Origin: Paraburkholderia sp. Tr-20389
GTDB lineage: Bacteria; Pseudomonadota; Gammaproteobacteria; Burkholderiales; Burkholderiaceae
Assembly: GCF_017104565.1 (NCBI RefSeq)
Contig: NZ_JAAGPD010000073.1
Span: 1-45,361, forward strand
Direction: 5' to 3'
DNA length: 45,361 nucleotides
Shown piece by piece: positions 7,800-17,393 of this stretch; position 1 is the first letter of the stretch, and the number at the start of each line of letters is the position of its first letter. The notes beneath the pieces were generated by a model, which searched no databases, was not told the DNA's origin, and saw nothing but the letters and a program-made list of their open reading frames with translations. A program made the translations under genes and the position numbers.

Positions 7800-8858
7800 T
7801 TACCCGCGCTTCGCCCCGCGTCCGCCTGCCACCGCCCGCAAGCCGGTGCGTTCGACCGCGAAGCTGAACGAGCGCACGAGCCGTTCGCCGCGTCCGAGCA
7901 CCGTCATGCCGTTGGCGGCCGCGCCGCCCGGCAGGTTCATCGCGTTGATCGGATGATCAACGGGTTCGAAGCAGAAGAAGTCCTTCGACTCCGGCGTATA
8001 GAGAATGTAGTACTCGGTGTTCGACGACACCGTCAGCGACAGGCGGCGCTTCGGCCACACGACCGTCGCGTGGCCGCTCCAGCCAGTGAACGCATGGTTC
8101 ACCACCGGGCGCGGCAACGGATACGCGACGCCGAATTGCCACGCGGGCGGCACGGGCACATGGCGCACGGGCAGCCAGTCGTCGCCGGACAGCCACAGGC
8201 CCGCCGCCGCCGCCGACAACTGCGTATCGGCGTCGCGCACCAGAAACGGATGCACGCCGAGGCCGAACGGCATCGCGTCGCGCCCCGTGTTTTCCACCTC
8301 GAGCGTGATGACGAGCGTCGAACCTTCCAGCGCGTAGGTCTGCGTCGCGCGATACGCGTACGGCTTGCCGTCACGCCGGTCGAGCGTCAGCGTGACACTC
8401 TCCTGATCGGCCGCCGCGACGTCCCAGTTCGCGAGCCAGCCGTCGCCGTGGATCGGCAGCGGTTCGCCCGCGCGGTTGCACGGCACGTCGATCGCACGTT
8501 CGCCCAGCTTGAATTGCCCGCCGCCGATCCGGTTCGAATACGGCAGCAGCGAATAGCAGGCGAGATCGTTCGCGTCGGTGGCGGGATCGACATGACGGCA
8601 GCGTCTGAACACGGGCACGAGCGTGCCCTCGTTGCGAAAGTCGAAGCGCGTGACACCGCCGCCCAGCGACGGCGCCACATCGAGCCGCAGCAGCGAATTG
8701 GCGAGCGTCACGCACGCGACATCGCCGGCGGCGCCCGCGCCGACGGCAACTGCGGATGTGCTCGGTCCTGCCAGCACGGGCTGCACGGCAGCCGCAAGCC
8801 GGGCGCGCCGCGCGCGCGATTGTGGAGAAGTCGGGGCAGCGGAATTCGCGACAGTCAT
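7800..8858 (-). CDS. Aldose 1-epimerase (galactose mutarotase family)
   Basis: This 352-aa protein of the GalM-like beta-sandwich family interconverts alpha and beta anomers of an aldose. Visible family residues are NRIGGG at 109-114, His137 in PIHGDG, His203 in GVHPFLV (likely acid) and Glu298 in CFEPVDHPINAMN (likely base). The first ~45 residues are low-complexity and carry no predicted fold. I chose the ATG at 8858 because the frame further upstream runs into the end of the lactonase gene. It is the last gene of the sugar operon, 187 bp after the lactonase, and would supply the beta-anomer that sugar dehydrogenases use. Confidence 0.85.
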   Translation of the reverse strand: MTVANSAAPTSPQSRARRARLAAAVQPVLAGPSTSAVAVGAGAAGDVACVTLANSLLRLDVAPSLGGGVTRFDFRNEGTLVPVFRRCRHVDPATDANDLACYSLLPYSNRIGGGQFKLGERAIDVPCNRAGEPLPIHGDGWLANWDVAAADQESVTLTLDRRDGKPYAYRATQTYALEGSTLVITLEVENTGRDAMPFGLGVHPFLVRDADTQLSAAAAGLWLSGDDWLPVRHVPVPPAWQFGVAYPLPRPVVNHAFTGWSGHATVVWPKRRLSLTVSSNTEYYILYTPESKDFFCFEPVDHPINAMNLPGGAAANGMTVLGRGERLVRSFSFAVERTGLRAVAGGRGAKRG

Positions 8859-9045
8859 ATCAAACTCCCACGAGAGGCATCGGACAGCGTAATCGGCGCA
8901 TCGGAGAACAGATGGCTGCTTGTGCGGGCGGCGCGTCGTAGCGGCCGCCTCCTGAGTTTTGCTGCATGTCATGCCCCGGTGGACGTGCAAGGGGCCTGAC
9001 CTGCCCTGCGTTGGATACGTGGAAACGCTTCTGGTTCGATGGGGT

Positions 9046-9987
9046 TTATACGCCCCGTTTCGCCTCGAGCGCAACCGGGGAACCCTTGAACACCGGTTCC
9101 GGCAAACCATGCCGCCCCTGCGTCGCGACATACACACCGCCTGCGCGCGTGTCGCCTGCCAGCGCCTGCGCGTCGAGCCCGACACGCGCACTCGTCACAT
9201 ACAGCGTACCGAGTTGCGCGCCGCCCAGCGCGACACAGCTGGGCTGCGCGGTCGGCACGTCGACGCGCTCCGTCTCCATGCCGCCCGCGTCGTAACGCAC
9301 GACGCGGCGTCCGCCCCACTGCGCATTCCACAGGCCGCCTTCGCTGTCGACGGTCGAACCGTCCGGCTCGCCCGTGCTGTCGGTCAGCTTCACGAACAGG
9401 CGCTCGTTCGTCACGCTGCCGTCCGCGTTGTAATCACATGCGCGGATTTCGAGCGTCGGCGAATCGCAGAAGTACATCGTCGCGCCGTCGGGGCTGAACG
9501 CGATACTGTTCGAAATCGCCGGCGCCGGCAACGGCAATCGTTCGAGCGACAGATCGTGATTCAGCCGGTAAAACCCGCCGATGGGCTGCACGGGGGACGC
9601 TTCATCCTTCGTGCCGAACACGAAGCGTCCCTGGCGATCGCAACGTCCGTCGTTCACACGGGTATTCATGCCAGGCTCCACATCGATGATCGGTTCGATC
9701 TGACCCGTTGCAAGGTCGAAGAAAGCGAGCCGTGATGCGAGCCCCAGCAGCATGTAATGCGGGTCGGCGCACAGCGCGAAGGTCGAGAGCCGCTCCGGCA
9801 TGGGCCAGGACGTGCTGCCGCCATCGCGCGGGTCGTAACGCCACAGCCGCGCGCCTTCGATATCCGTCCAGTAGAAGAGGCCGCTGCGCGCGTCCCACGT
9901 TGCGCCTTCGCCCAGCGTGCATTGCGAATCGACGAGCAGCGCCGCCTGAACGTTGCTTGCGGCGTTGTTGTTGATCGTGTCGCTCAT
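9046..9987 (-). CDS. SMP-30/gluconolactonase-family sugar lactonase
   Basis: This 313-aa six-bladed beta-propeller hydrolyses an aldonolactone to the aldonate. Metal-binding positions of the family are present: Glu27 in CTLGEGATW, Asn160 in ISNSIAFSPDG and Asp209 in GEPDG; Asn112-Asp113 in RVNDGRCD match the substrate pocket. Members act on arabino-, galactono- or gluconolactone, and the specificity cannot be read from the motifs. Its ATG at 9987 overlaps the stop codon of the preceding SDR gene (ATGA), so dehydrogenase and lactonase are likely translationally coupled, as expected for consecutive steps. Confidence 0.9.
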   Translation of the reverse strand: MSDTINNNAASNVQAALLVDSQCTLGEGATWDARSGLFYWTDIEGARLWRYDPRDGGSTSWPMPERLSTFALCADPHYMLLGLASRLAFFDLATGQIEPIIDVEPGMNTRVNDGRCDRQGRFVFGTKDEASPVQPIGGFYRLNHDLSLERLPLPAPAISNSIAFSPDGATMYFCDSPTLEIRACDYNADGSVTNERLFVKLTDSTGEPDGSTVDSEGGLWNAQWGGRRVVRYDAGGMETERVDVPTAQPSCVALGGAQLGTLYVTSARVGLDAQALAGDTRAGGVYVATQGRHGLPEPVFKGSPVALEAKRGV

Positions 9988-10784
9988 GCCCAGCCCCCGT
10001 CGACGATGATGTCCTGCGCGGTGATCATGCGGCTGTCGTCGGCCGCGAGGAAGAGCGCCATCCGAGCGAGGTCGTCGGGCAGCAGTTCGGCGTCGATGCA
10101 CTGGCCCTGCTTGATCGCGAGGCGCCCGGCGTCGTCGAGCCACAGACGCTTCTGCTTGTCCGTCATCACCCAGCCCGGCACCAGCGAGTTGACACGAATG
10201 CCGTAGTGGCCGAGATCGCGCGCGAGCCCGCGCGTGAGCCCCTGCACCGCCGACTTCGACAGCGTGTACACGGGATAGCCGCCGTTCTTCAGCATCCAGC
10301 TGATCGAGCCGAGATTGATGATCGAGCCGCGCCGTGCGGCCTTCATGTCTTCCGCAACAGCCTGCGCCGCGAAGAACTGATGGCGAATGTTTACGGCGAT
10401 GCCCGCATCGAACGACTCGGGCGTCACCTCTTCGATCTTGTGACGCTTGTCGTTCGCCGCGTTGTTCACCAGCACGTCGATGGGGCCGAGCGCCGCGCGC
10501 ACATCGGCGATAGCCTTGTGCAGCGCATCGACATCCGTCAGATCGACATACAGGAACAGCGGCTTGTGACGCGAATCGCCGAGTTGATCGGCGAGCGCGT
10601 CGCCCGCCGTTTCGTCGATATCGAAGAACGCGACGCGCGCGCCCTGCGCGACGAAGTGCTCGACGAACGATGCGCCGATGCCCGTCGCGCCGCCCGTGAT
10701 CAGCACCGTGCGGTCCACGAGGCTCGGATAGCGCGCATACACGCTCTGTTCTTCACGCGCGTTCGCGTTGGCGGGAGACGACAT
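9984..10784 (-). CDS. Short-chain dehydrogenase/reductase, probable sugar 1-dehydrogenase
   Basis: This 266-aa Rossmann-fold enzyme has the cofactor motif TGGATGIG at 30-37, the NNAAN variant of NNAG at 107-111, and the catalytic triad Ser160, Tyr173 and Lys177 in normal spacing. It most likely oxidises an aldose (L-arabinose or D-galactose type) to the lactone that the coupled downstream SMP-30 enzyme opens; this is inferred from context. The ATG at 10784, preceded by a GGAA-containing site, is preferred to one at 10808. It lies 40 bp downstream of araH. Confidence 0.85.
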   Translation of the reverse strand: MSSPANANAREEQSVYARYPSLVDRTVLITGGATGIGASFVEHFVAQGARVAFFDIDETAGDALADQLGDSRHKPLFLYVDLTDVDALHKAIADVRAALGPIDVLVNNAANDKRHKIEEVTPESFDAGIAVNIRHQFFAAQAVAEDMKAARRGSIINLGSISWMLKNGGYPVYTLSKSAVQGLTRGLARDLGHYGIRVNSLVPGWVMTDKQKRLWLDDAGRLAIKQGQCIDAELLPDDLARMALFLAADDSRMITAQDIIVDGGWA

Positions 10785-10824
10785 CGTTCGGTTTCCTTCT
10801 TCCGGCATTGAGTGTTTTGAAGAA

Positions 10825-11850
10825 TCAGTCGCGTGAACCGCGGTTCTTCAACTGGTCCAGCAGCACCGCGGCGAGCAGGATCGCACCACGCACGAGGTAC
10901 TGGTAGAACGCGTCGATGTTCATCAGGTTCATCACGTTTTCAACCGTGCCCATGATGAGCACGCCGATCACGACACCCGAAATCGTCGCGCGGCCGCCAA
11001 GCAGCGACACGCCGCCCAGCACGCACGCCGAGATCACGTTCAGCTCGAAGCCTTCCGCTGCGTTCGGCTGACCCGACGTGATACGCGACGCGAGAATCAC
11101 GCCCGCCAGCGCCGTCACCGCACCCTGAATCAGGAAGATGTAGACGCGCGTGCGTTCGACGTTGATACCGGCGAGACGCGACGCTTCCGGATTGCCGCCG
11201 ATCGCCAGCGTGTTGCGGCCGTACACCGTCGAATTCAGCATCACGCCGAACACGATGAAGCAGACCAGCGTCACCCAGATGGGCAGCGACACGCCGAACA
11301 TCGACAGGCTGCCGAGCGCGATGAACGTATCCGACGACACGCCCACGGCCTGACCGTGCGACACGATGAAGCCGAGGCCGCGCACGATTTCCATCGTCGC
11401 GAGCGTCGTGATCAGCGCGTTGATGCGCAGATACGCGATCACCGCGCCGTTGACGAAGCCGATCACGGAACCGGCCACGACGGCGGCGACGATCGCGATG
11501 AAGGTGTTGCCCGTCGCGTTGAGCACCATCGCGCACAGCACGCCGGCGAAGGCGACCGTCGAGCCGATGGACAGGTCGAAGTCACGCGACGCGAGACAGA
11601 ACATCATCGTGCACGCGACCATGCCGATCTGCGAAATCGACAGCGCGAGGCCGAGCATGTTCTCGATCGAGAAGAAGTGATCGACGGTCAGCGACATCGT
11701 GATGAACATCAACGCGAAAATCACGATCAGGCTGTATTCGGTGATCTGCTGCCACCACTTCTGCTTGTCGCTGGTTTGCGGAATCAGCGCTTCGGCGGCG
11801 CTCTTGGCAGCCTGTTGCGCGAGGTTTTCTCTGGCTTGCATTTGGTTCAC
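10825..11850 (-). CDS. araH: Sugar ABC transporter permease, AraH type
   Basis: This 341-aa inner-membrane protein has about 9-10 hydrophobic segments and the branched-chain/ribose-type permease signature. It forms the channel of the importer with AraG as ATPase and AraF as binding protein. Conserved regions include ASRDFDLSIGSTVAFAGV and the EAA-like loop around NPEASRLAGINV. Length fits E. coli AraH (~330 aa). It follows araG after 88 bp. Confidence 0.92.
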   Translation of the reverse strand: MNQMQARENLAQQAAKSAAEALIPQTSDKQKWWQQITEYSLIVIFALMFITMSLTVDHFFSIENMLGLALSISQIGMVACTMMFCLASRDFDLSIGSTVAFAGVLCAMVLNATGNTFIAIVAAVVAGSVIGFVNGAVIAYLRINALITTLATMEIVRGLGFIVSHGQAVGVSSDTFIALGSLSMFGVSLPIWVTLVCFIVFGVMLNSTVYGRNTLAIGGNPEASRLAGINVERTRVYIFLIQGAVTALAGVILASRITSGQPNAAEGFELNVISACVLGGVSLLGGRATISGVVIGVLIMGTVENVMNLMNIDAFYQYLVRGAILLAAVLLDQLKNRGSRD

Positions 11851-11938
11851 TCCTCCCGTTGCCCACGGGTTACAGGACTGTTGTAGGTCCCGTCAGTTAC
11901 AGATGTCTTGCGGTTTTCGTTTCGATCGGCCCAGGCGC

Positions 11939-13453
11939 TCACGCTGCCTGCGCCGTCGTCGAACTCTTCGGCAGCGCGAGGCTCAGCACCGATTGCTCGC
12001 TTGCGCCGCTGCGCGGCAGCTCACCCGAAATACGCCCCTGGCGCATCACGACGATACGGTCCGACACGCCGAGCACTTCCGGCAGTTCCGACGAAATCAT
12101 CACGATTGCGCAGCCGCGCTCGGCCAGCTCGTAAATCACGTTGTAGATCTCGTGCTTCGCGCCGACGTCGATGCCGCGCGTCGGTTCGTCGAGAATCACC
12201 ACGCGCAGATCCGGTTCGGCCAGCCAGCGCGACAGAATCGCTTTCTGCTGGTTGCCGCCCGACAGGAAGCGGATCTTTTGCCGGCGGCTCGGCGTCTTGA
12301 TCTTCAGCAGCTTGATGAAACGGTCGGCCGTCTCCGCTTCCTTCTTGCGGTCGAGGAACAGCCCCGCCTTCAGGTAGTGCCGGCGGCAGCTGATATTGAT
12401 GTTCTCCGCCACCGACGCGATCGCGACGATGCCTTCTTCCTTGCGGTCTTCCGGGCACAGCACGATGCCCTGGCGGATCGCATCGCCGGCGCTCTTCACC
12501 TTGATCGGCTTGCCGTCGAGCACGAGTTCGCCGCCCTTCTTCGGGTCGTCGCCGTAGATCAGGTGCATCAGTTCGCTGCGGCCTGCGCCCACCAGCCCGA
12601 AGAAGCCGACGATCTCGCCACGCCGCACCTCGAAGCTGGCCGGTTCCGTCAGCGGCTTGCCTTCGATGTTCTTCGCCGAGAAGCGCACTTCGCCGAGTTC
12701 ACGGGCGCGGTAGCCATAAATGTCGGAGATTTCGCGGCCGACCATTTCGCTGACGATCGTGTCGCGACTCACGCCCTCTAGCGTCGGATGCGACGCGACC
12801 TTGCGGCCGTCGCGGAAAATCGTGCATGCGTCGCACAGCTGATAGATCTCGTCCATCCGGTGCGAGATGTAGATCAGCGCGCGGTTGTCGGCGCGCAAAG
12901 CGCGCACCAGCTTGAACAGCACTTCCGTCTCGCGGTGCGACAGCGAACTCGTCGGTTCGTCGAGCGCGATCACGCGGGCGTTGCGCATCAGCGCCTTGCA
13001 GATTTCGACCATCTGGCGCTGCGCGATCGACAGTTTGCGCAGCTTCGCGTTCGGATCGAGATCGACGCCCATCGCCGCGAGCTGCTCGCGCACGAAGCGC
13101 TTCGCTTCGCTCTTCTTCACGAAACCGACTGTGTTCGGCAGACGGCCGAGCAGCAGGTTTTCCGACACCGTCAGGTCCGGCACGTACTGCAGTTCCTGGT
13201 GAATCACCGCGATCCCCGCAGCGATCGACGCGCCCGCATTTGCGAAGCGCACTTCGTTCTCGTCGATCAACACGCGGCCGGAATCCGGCTGATATTCGCC
13301 GCCTAGAATCTTCAGCAGGGTCGATTTCCCCGCGCCGTTTTCGCCCATCAGGCCATGCACCTTGCCCGCGTGCACGTCGAAAGAGATTCCGTCGAGCGCA
13401 CGCACGCCTGGAAACACCTTGCCGATATTGTCAAAACGCAGCGTCGCTGACAC
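11939..13453 (-). CDS. araG: L-arabinose-type ABC transporter ATP-binding protein
   Basis: This 504-aa protein with two fused nucleotide-binding domains is exactly the length of E. coli AraG. The first Walker A is GENGAGKST at 37-45 and the first Walker B is the ALDEPTSSL stretch. The second domain lacks a canonical Walker A, as usual in this class, but has LSGGNQQK and [12 protein letters not shown]. The start is a GTG at 13453, chosen because AAAGGAGG lies 5 nt upstream and the homologous proteins begin there. The open frame extends 45 codons further without family similarity. Confidence 0.93.
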   Translation of the reverse strand: MSATLRFDNIGKVFPGVRALDGISFDVHAGKVHGLMGENGAGKSTLLKILGGEYQPDSGRVLIDENEVRFANAGASIAAGIAVIHQELQYVPDLTVSENLLLGRLPNTVGFVKKSEAKRFVREQLAAMGVDLDPNAKLRKLSIAQRQMVEICKALMRNARVIALDEPTSSLSHRETEVLFKLVRALRADNRALIYISHRMDEIYQLCDACTIFRDGRKVASHPTLEGVSRDTIVSEMVGREISDIYGYRARELGEVRFSAKNIEGKPLTEPASFEVRRGEIVGFFGLVGAGRSELMHLIYGDDPKKGGELVLDGKPIKVKSAGDAIRQGIVLCPEDRKEEGIVAIASVAENINISCRRHYLKAGLFLDRKKEAETADRFIKLLKIKTPSRRQKIRFLSGGNQQKAILSRWLAEPDLRVVILDEPTRGIDVGAKHEIYNVIYELAERGCAIVMISSELPEVLGVSDRIVVMRQGRISGELPRSGASEQSVLSLALPKSSTTAQAA

Positions 13454-13610
13454 TTTGCCTCCTTTTACTTCGATTGAACCTTCGTGCGCCGTGGCCGTTC
13501 GCCGTGTTGCGCGTGATGTCCGCGCGGCTTGCACGATGGCTTGCCCCTCTGCTTCCGATGCCGCTCCGTCGTGCGCAGGTCCCGTCACTCACGGACAGAA
13601 CCTGCGCCAT

Positions 13611-13639
13611 GCGTGAATGCCGCAGACGGGCATTCACGC
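13611..13639 (-). promoter_or_regulatory. Hairpin after araF, probable mRNA 3'-end stabiliser
   Basis: A perfect 11-bp stem, GCGTGAATGCC (13611-13621) and GGCATTCACGC (13629-13639), lies 14 bases past the araF stop in the 199-bp araF-araG gap, with no T run. Such hairpins after binding-protein genes usually protect the upstream message and lower the downstream one, giving excess binding protein. Confidence 0.6.
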
Positions 13640-13652
13640 GTGCCGGTCGTGC

Positions 13653-14651
13653 TTACTTCGATGCGAGACCCATCTTTTCACGCACTTCGCCGACGTTGTC
13701 GCGCGTGGCGAGCATGCCCGTCGTCAGCGTCAGCTTCGGCGGTTCCTTGCCTTGCGTGATCCACGTGTACATCAGTTCCGACGTCTCTTCGCCGTGACGC
13801 TTCGGGCTGATGATCACGGTGCCGTAGAAGCCCGTCGGGTTCGGCTTCTTGAACTCGTTCAGCGCCGAGTCCGAACCGCCGATGCCGATGCCGATCATGT
13901 TGTCGGCCTTGAAGCCACGGCCTTCCGCTGCGCGCACCGCGCCGAGCACGGCTTCGTCGTTCAGGCCGTAGGCGATCCAGTGCTTGAAGTTCGGATTCTT
14001 CGTCAGCGCGATGTTCGCTGCGTTGAACGCGTTTTCCGTGTCCGTCTTCGCTTGCGGCGCGGCGATGATGTTGGCCTTCGGGAAACCGGCTGCGATCAGC
14101 GCGTCGGTGGCGCCCGACGTGCGGTCATGAGCCGTCGGCAGCTGTTCGTAGGTCACGTCGATCGCGCCGACGTCCTTCATGTCCCAGCCGCGCTTCTTGA
14201 TTTCCGCAGCCAGACCGTCGCCGACCTGCTTGCCGATGTTGTAGGCCGAAATGCCCATGTGCGGCACCGACTCGATCGGCTTGCCCGCGCCGTCGACGAG
14301 ACGGTCGTCCACCGTCATCATCTTCAGGTTGTCAGCCTTCGCCTTCGCGACGATGCCCGGTCCGAGCTTCACGTCCGGCGTGCAGATCACGAAGCCCTGC
14401 GCCTTTTGGGCGGCGAGGTTGTCGATCGCGCTCATGACCTTCTCGCCCGACGGCGCGCCGATCTTCACCAGCGTGAAGCCCTTGTCCTTCGCAGCCTGTT
14501 CGGCGAACTTCCACTCGTCCTGGAACCACGGCTCTTCGGGCTGCTTCACGAGGAAGCCGATCTTGACCGTATCCGCGGCCTGCGCGACGGGCGCGTTGAA
14601 GGCCACCGCCGTCGCCGCTGCTGCGAGCGTGAGGAAAATTCTGCGTTTCAT
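13653..14651 (-). CDS. araF: Periplasmic L-arabinose-type sugar-binding protein
   Basis: This 332-aa precursor has a signal peptide of 25 residues (cleavage after AQA). The mature sequence follows E. coli AraF throughout: KIGFLVKQPEEPWFQ near the start, GFVICTPDVKLG, the hinge-region TVDDRLVDGAGKP and GIGIGGSDSA. E. coli AraF binds L-arabinose and also D-galactose, which suits a locus with galactonate-branch enzymes; the ligand here is inferred. AGGAGA stands 9 nt before the ATG at 14651. A 185-bp gap separates it from the SDR gene upstream. Confidence 0.93.
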   Translation of the reverse strand: MKRRIFLTLAAAATAVAFNAPVAQAADTVKIGFLVKQPEEPWFQDEWKFAEQAAKDKGFTLVKIGAPSGEKVMSAIDNLAAQKAQGFVICTPDVKLGPGIVAKAKADNLKMMTVDDRLVDGAGKPIESVPHMGISAYNIGKQVGDGLAAEIKKRGWDMKDVGAIDVTYEQLPTAHDRTSGATDALIAAGFPKANIIAAPQAKTDTENAFNAANIALTKNPNFKHWIAYGLNDEAVLGAVRAAEGRGFKADNMIGIGIGGSDSALNEFKKPNPTGFYGTVIISPKRHGEETSELMYTWITQGKEPPKLTLTTGMLATRDNVGEVREKMGLASK

Positions 14652-14836
14652 GTTGCGTGTCTCCTGACTAATGAGTAACGAGAAGGTATTGGCCGCGTCT
14701 TCTTGTACCGCCATCGACACACGCGGCCAGCGCGTCAGGCGGGTCACACCGTCGCCTCGTTGTCGAGGCGGGTTTGCTGCTGTTTTCTGTTCCTTCGCTA
14801 CTGCTTTGTTGTTCTTCGCTCCAACCCCGGATTGGC

Positions 14837-15613
14837 TCAGTCGTGATACAGCGCCGAACGTCCGCCATCGACGGTGATACAGCTCGCGTTGATGAACGGT
14901 GCTTCATCCGACGCGAGAAACACGGCCGTCATCGCGACTTCTTCCGGCTTGCCGATGCGACCCATCGGCTGCAGATCGAGCGTCGCCTGCTTTGCGGCGG
15001 CGGGATCGGCCTGGCCGTCCCACCAGTCGCGTGTCAACTGCGTTTCGATGTAGCCCGGCGCGATCGCGTTGACCCGCACGTTGCGCGGCGCGTACTCGAT
15101 ACCGAGCGCGCGCGTGAGGCCGATCACACCGTGCTTCGCGACCGGATACGGGAAGCAGCCCGGAATGATCTTGAACGAGTGTGTCGACGCGATGTTCACG
15201 ATGCTGCCCGCGCCGCGCTCGACCATCCCCGGCAGCACCGCGCGGCAACCGTTCCACACGCCGTCGAGATCGACGGCGAAACAGCGGCGCCAGTCGTCGT
15301 CGGTCATCGTCAGCGGATCGCAGAACACATTGATGCCCGCGTTGTTCACCAGCACGTCGACGGGACCGAACGCGTTTTCGCCTTCGCTCACCGCGCGCTG
15401 CACGGAGGCCGATTGCGTGACGTCTGTCTGCACGGCGAGCGTCTTGCCGCCAGTCTGCGCGGCAATGTCAGCGGCTGTGCGCTGCGCCGTCTCGACATCG
15501 AGTTCCGCGAGCACGACAGCCGCGCCCTCGCGCGCGAACGCCGTCGCGATCGCCGCGCCGATGCCGCGTCCCGCGCCCGTCACCAGCGCAACCTTGCCTT
15601 GCAGCCGTTTCAT
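14837..15613 (-). CDS. Short-chain dehydrogenase, second SDR of the sugar operon
   Basis: This 258-aa classical SDR has TGAGRGIG at 12-19, NNAG at 90-93, Ser143, Tyr156 and Lys160, and the C-terminal ITVDGGRS motif. Close family types include L-fucose, L-rhamnose and D-galactose 1-dehydrogenases, but I cannot choose between them. Its ATG overlaps the dgoA stop (ATGA), so it is translated with the aldolase. Two SDRs in one operon may act on different sugars or different anomers, or one may work at another step. Confidence 0.85.
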   Translation of the reverse strand: MKRLQGKVALVTGAGRGIGAAIATAFAREGAAVVLAELDVETAQRTAADIAAQTGGKTLAVQTDVTQSASVQRAVSEGENAFGPVDVLVNNAGINVFCDPLTMTDDDWRRCFAVDLDGVWNGCRAVLPGMVERGAGSIVNIASTHSFKIIPGCFPYPVAKHGVIGLTRALGIEYAPRNVRVNAIAPGYIETQLTRDWWDGQADPAAAKQATLDLQPMGRIGKPEEVAMTAVFLASDEAPFINASCITVDGGRSALYHD

Positions 15614-16290
15614 TTCTTCACGCCCGCGCGCGCGATGCGCAGACCGTTGATGAACGCCTTCGCATGCGAAGCCGTCGTCGTCGCCGGCTGGCCCGGCTTG
15701 TACAGCGCCGAGCCGAGTCCGAAACCGTTCGCGCCAGCGGACAGGAACGGTCCCATGTTGTCCGGCGCGATCCCGCCGACAGGCAGCAGCGGCACGTCCT
15801 TGTGAAGCACCGCGCGCCACGCCTTCACGACCTGGCAGCCAAGCTGCTCGGCCGGGAACATCTTCAGCACATCGGCGCCGTTTTTCAGCGCGACGAACGC
15901 TTCCGTCATCGTCGCGACGCCAGGCGCGCACGCCATCGCGAGCGACTTCGCCGTCGTGACAACTTCGGGGTCGCTGTGCGGCATCACGATCAACTCGCCG
16001 CCCGCCGCCTTCACGTCATGCACGAGTTCGCCGCGCAGCACCGTGCCCGCGCCGACGATGCAGTCGACGGGCACTGCCTGGCGGATCGCCGCGATGCTGT
16101 CGAACGGATTCGGCGAGTTGAGCGGGACTTCGATGATGCGAAAGCCTGCTTCGTACAGCGCGCGGCCCTGATCGGCGGCATCGGCGGGCGTCACGCCGCG
16201 CAGGATCGCGATCAGCGGGCACACTTCGAACGCGGCCATCAGGCCGGCGTGCGGCTGGTACGGGGCGGGCAGATTTAGATCGAGTTGCAT
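15610..16290 (-). CDS. dgoA: 2-dehydro-3-deoxy-6-phosphogalactonate aldolase
   Basis: This 226-aa class I aldolase of the KDPG/KDPGal family splits 2-keto-3-deoxy-6-phosphogalactonate to pyruvate and glyceraldehyde 3-phosphate. Motifs are ILRGVTP at 29-35, catalytic Glu54 in IIEVPLNSP, GAGTV at 80-84 and the Schiff-base Lys143 in DVLKMFPAEQLG. The PLNSP and FPAEQLG forms match DgoA better than the KDPG aldolase Eda. It stands 62 bp after dgoK. Confidence 0.93.
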   Translation of the reverse strand: MQLDLNLPAPYQPHAGLMAAFEVCPLIAILRGVTPADAADQGRALYEAGFRIIEVPLNSPNPFDSIAAIRQAVPVDCIVGAGTVLRGELVHDVKAAGGELIVMPHSDPEVVTTAKSLAMACAPGVATMTEAFVALKNGADVLKMFPAEQLGCQVVKAWRAVLHKDVPLLPVGGIAPDNMGPFLSAGANGFGLGSALYKPGQPATTTASHAKAFINGLRIARAGVKK

Positions 16291-16352
16291 GTCGGTTCCT
16301 TGGGTTCGTTGCGCGGCGGCTCAGGTCGCGGTCACTCGCATTCGGTCGCGCG

Positions 16353-17393
16353 TCAGCTCGCCTGCGCGGCGCCCGACGCCTCGCTGACGAGGCCCGCTTG
16401 CGCCGCGATGCGCCATAGGCCGCGCTCGGTCGCCTGCTTCACGAGGTCCGCCTGATGGCAGCCGAACTGCGCGAGCGCAAGCCGGTAACGCTCGCACAGC
16501 GCTTCATTGCCGATCAGTTGCAGCGCGTTGCCGGCGAGCGTCGATTGCTGCTGCGCGAGCGCCGCTTCGAGGCCGCTCAGTTCATGACCGATCAGAAGAC
16601 CGGACAGGTAATCGGGTTGCTGCTCGCGCGCCAGTTGGCCCGTGAGGCCAAGGGTGCGCGTGCTGAAAATGGTCGCGAGCACGCCGGCCTTTCCCTGGTC
16701 GCGCGCGACTTGCACGCCTCGAAGGAAAGCGGCCGTATCGGGGCGGTCGGGCGTGATCATCGTGCGGCCGAGAATGGTGTGCTCGGAGAGCGCCGCGAAC
16801 ACTTCGCCCGTCATGAACGTGTCGAATCGCTCGATCTTCGCGTCGCGCACCATCACCCATTTCGCGTGCGTGCCGGGTAAGCCGATCAGCATGCCCTTGC
16901 TCGCCGCCGACGCGCCCGCGCAGGCCAGCGCGCCGAAAATCTGCGTCTCCTCGCCGCGCATCACGTTCGGCAGATCGCCGTTCTGCAGCACGCCGGGCAC
17001 GATGTTCAGCGGCACGCCACGCGCCGTCTGCACGCGCACGATGCCCGCGACGAGCGCATCCGCGCTGGCAGGCGCGTTCACATACGGCGCTTCCTTCCAG
17101 CCTTGCGCGCTGCCGACCATGCCCGCAGCAATCACGGGCAGACCGGGCGTGCGGTCCAGCCACCCGCCGACGACGGCATCGAAGGCCGCGTCGAAACCGC
17201 CTTCGGCAGCCGGGCGCGGGAGGTTCATGATGCCCGCCGTCGAGGCGCGCGTGTCCAGCACGGCGCCGTGCACGTCGAACAGATACGCGCGCAGCGAAGT
17301 CGTGCCCCAGTCGAGCGCGATCAGTGCGGGGTTGCTCGCCGTCGGCGCGGGCTGGGCTTGTTCCAGGGACAGGGTCGAGCCCGTCTGATTCAT
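16353..17393 (-). CDS. dgoK: 2-dehydro-3-deoxygalactonokinase
   Basis: This 346-aa sugar-acid kinase phosphorylates 2-keto-3-deoxygalactonate at C6, feeding DgoA. The actin-like ATPase fold starts with ALDWGTTSLRAYLFD at 26-40, followed by the DgoK features AAGMVGSAQGWKEAPY and GLPGTHAKW. E. coli DgoK is ~290 aa, and the extra length here lies at both ends. The start codon overlaps the iclR stop (ATGA). Confidence 0.93.
   Translation of the reverse strand: MNQTGSTLSLEQAQPAPTASNPALIALDWGTTSLRAYLFDVHGAVLDTRASTAGIMNLPRPAAEGGFDAAFDAVVGGWLDRTPGLPVIAAGMVGSAQGWKEAPYVNAPASADALVAGIVRVQTARGVPLNIVPGVLQNGDLPNVMRGEETQIFGALACAGASAASKGMLIGLPGTHAKWVMVRDAKIERFDTFMTGEVFAALSEHTILGRTMITPDRPDTAAFLRGVQVARDQGKAGVLATIFSTRTLGLTGQLAREQQPDYLSGLLIGHELSGLEAALAQQQSTLAGNALQLIGNEALCERYRLALAQFGCHQADLVKQATERGLWRIAAQAGLVSEASGAAQAS

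Noticed and set aside
8859-9045. Extended N-terminus of the epimerase into the lactonase end
   Set aside because: The frame stays open but encodes no conserved sequence and would overlap the upstream gene; the ATG at 8858 is preferred.
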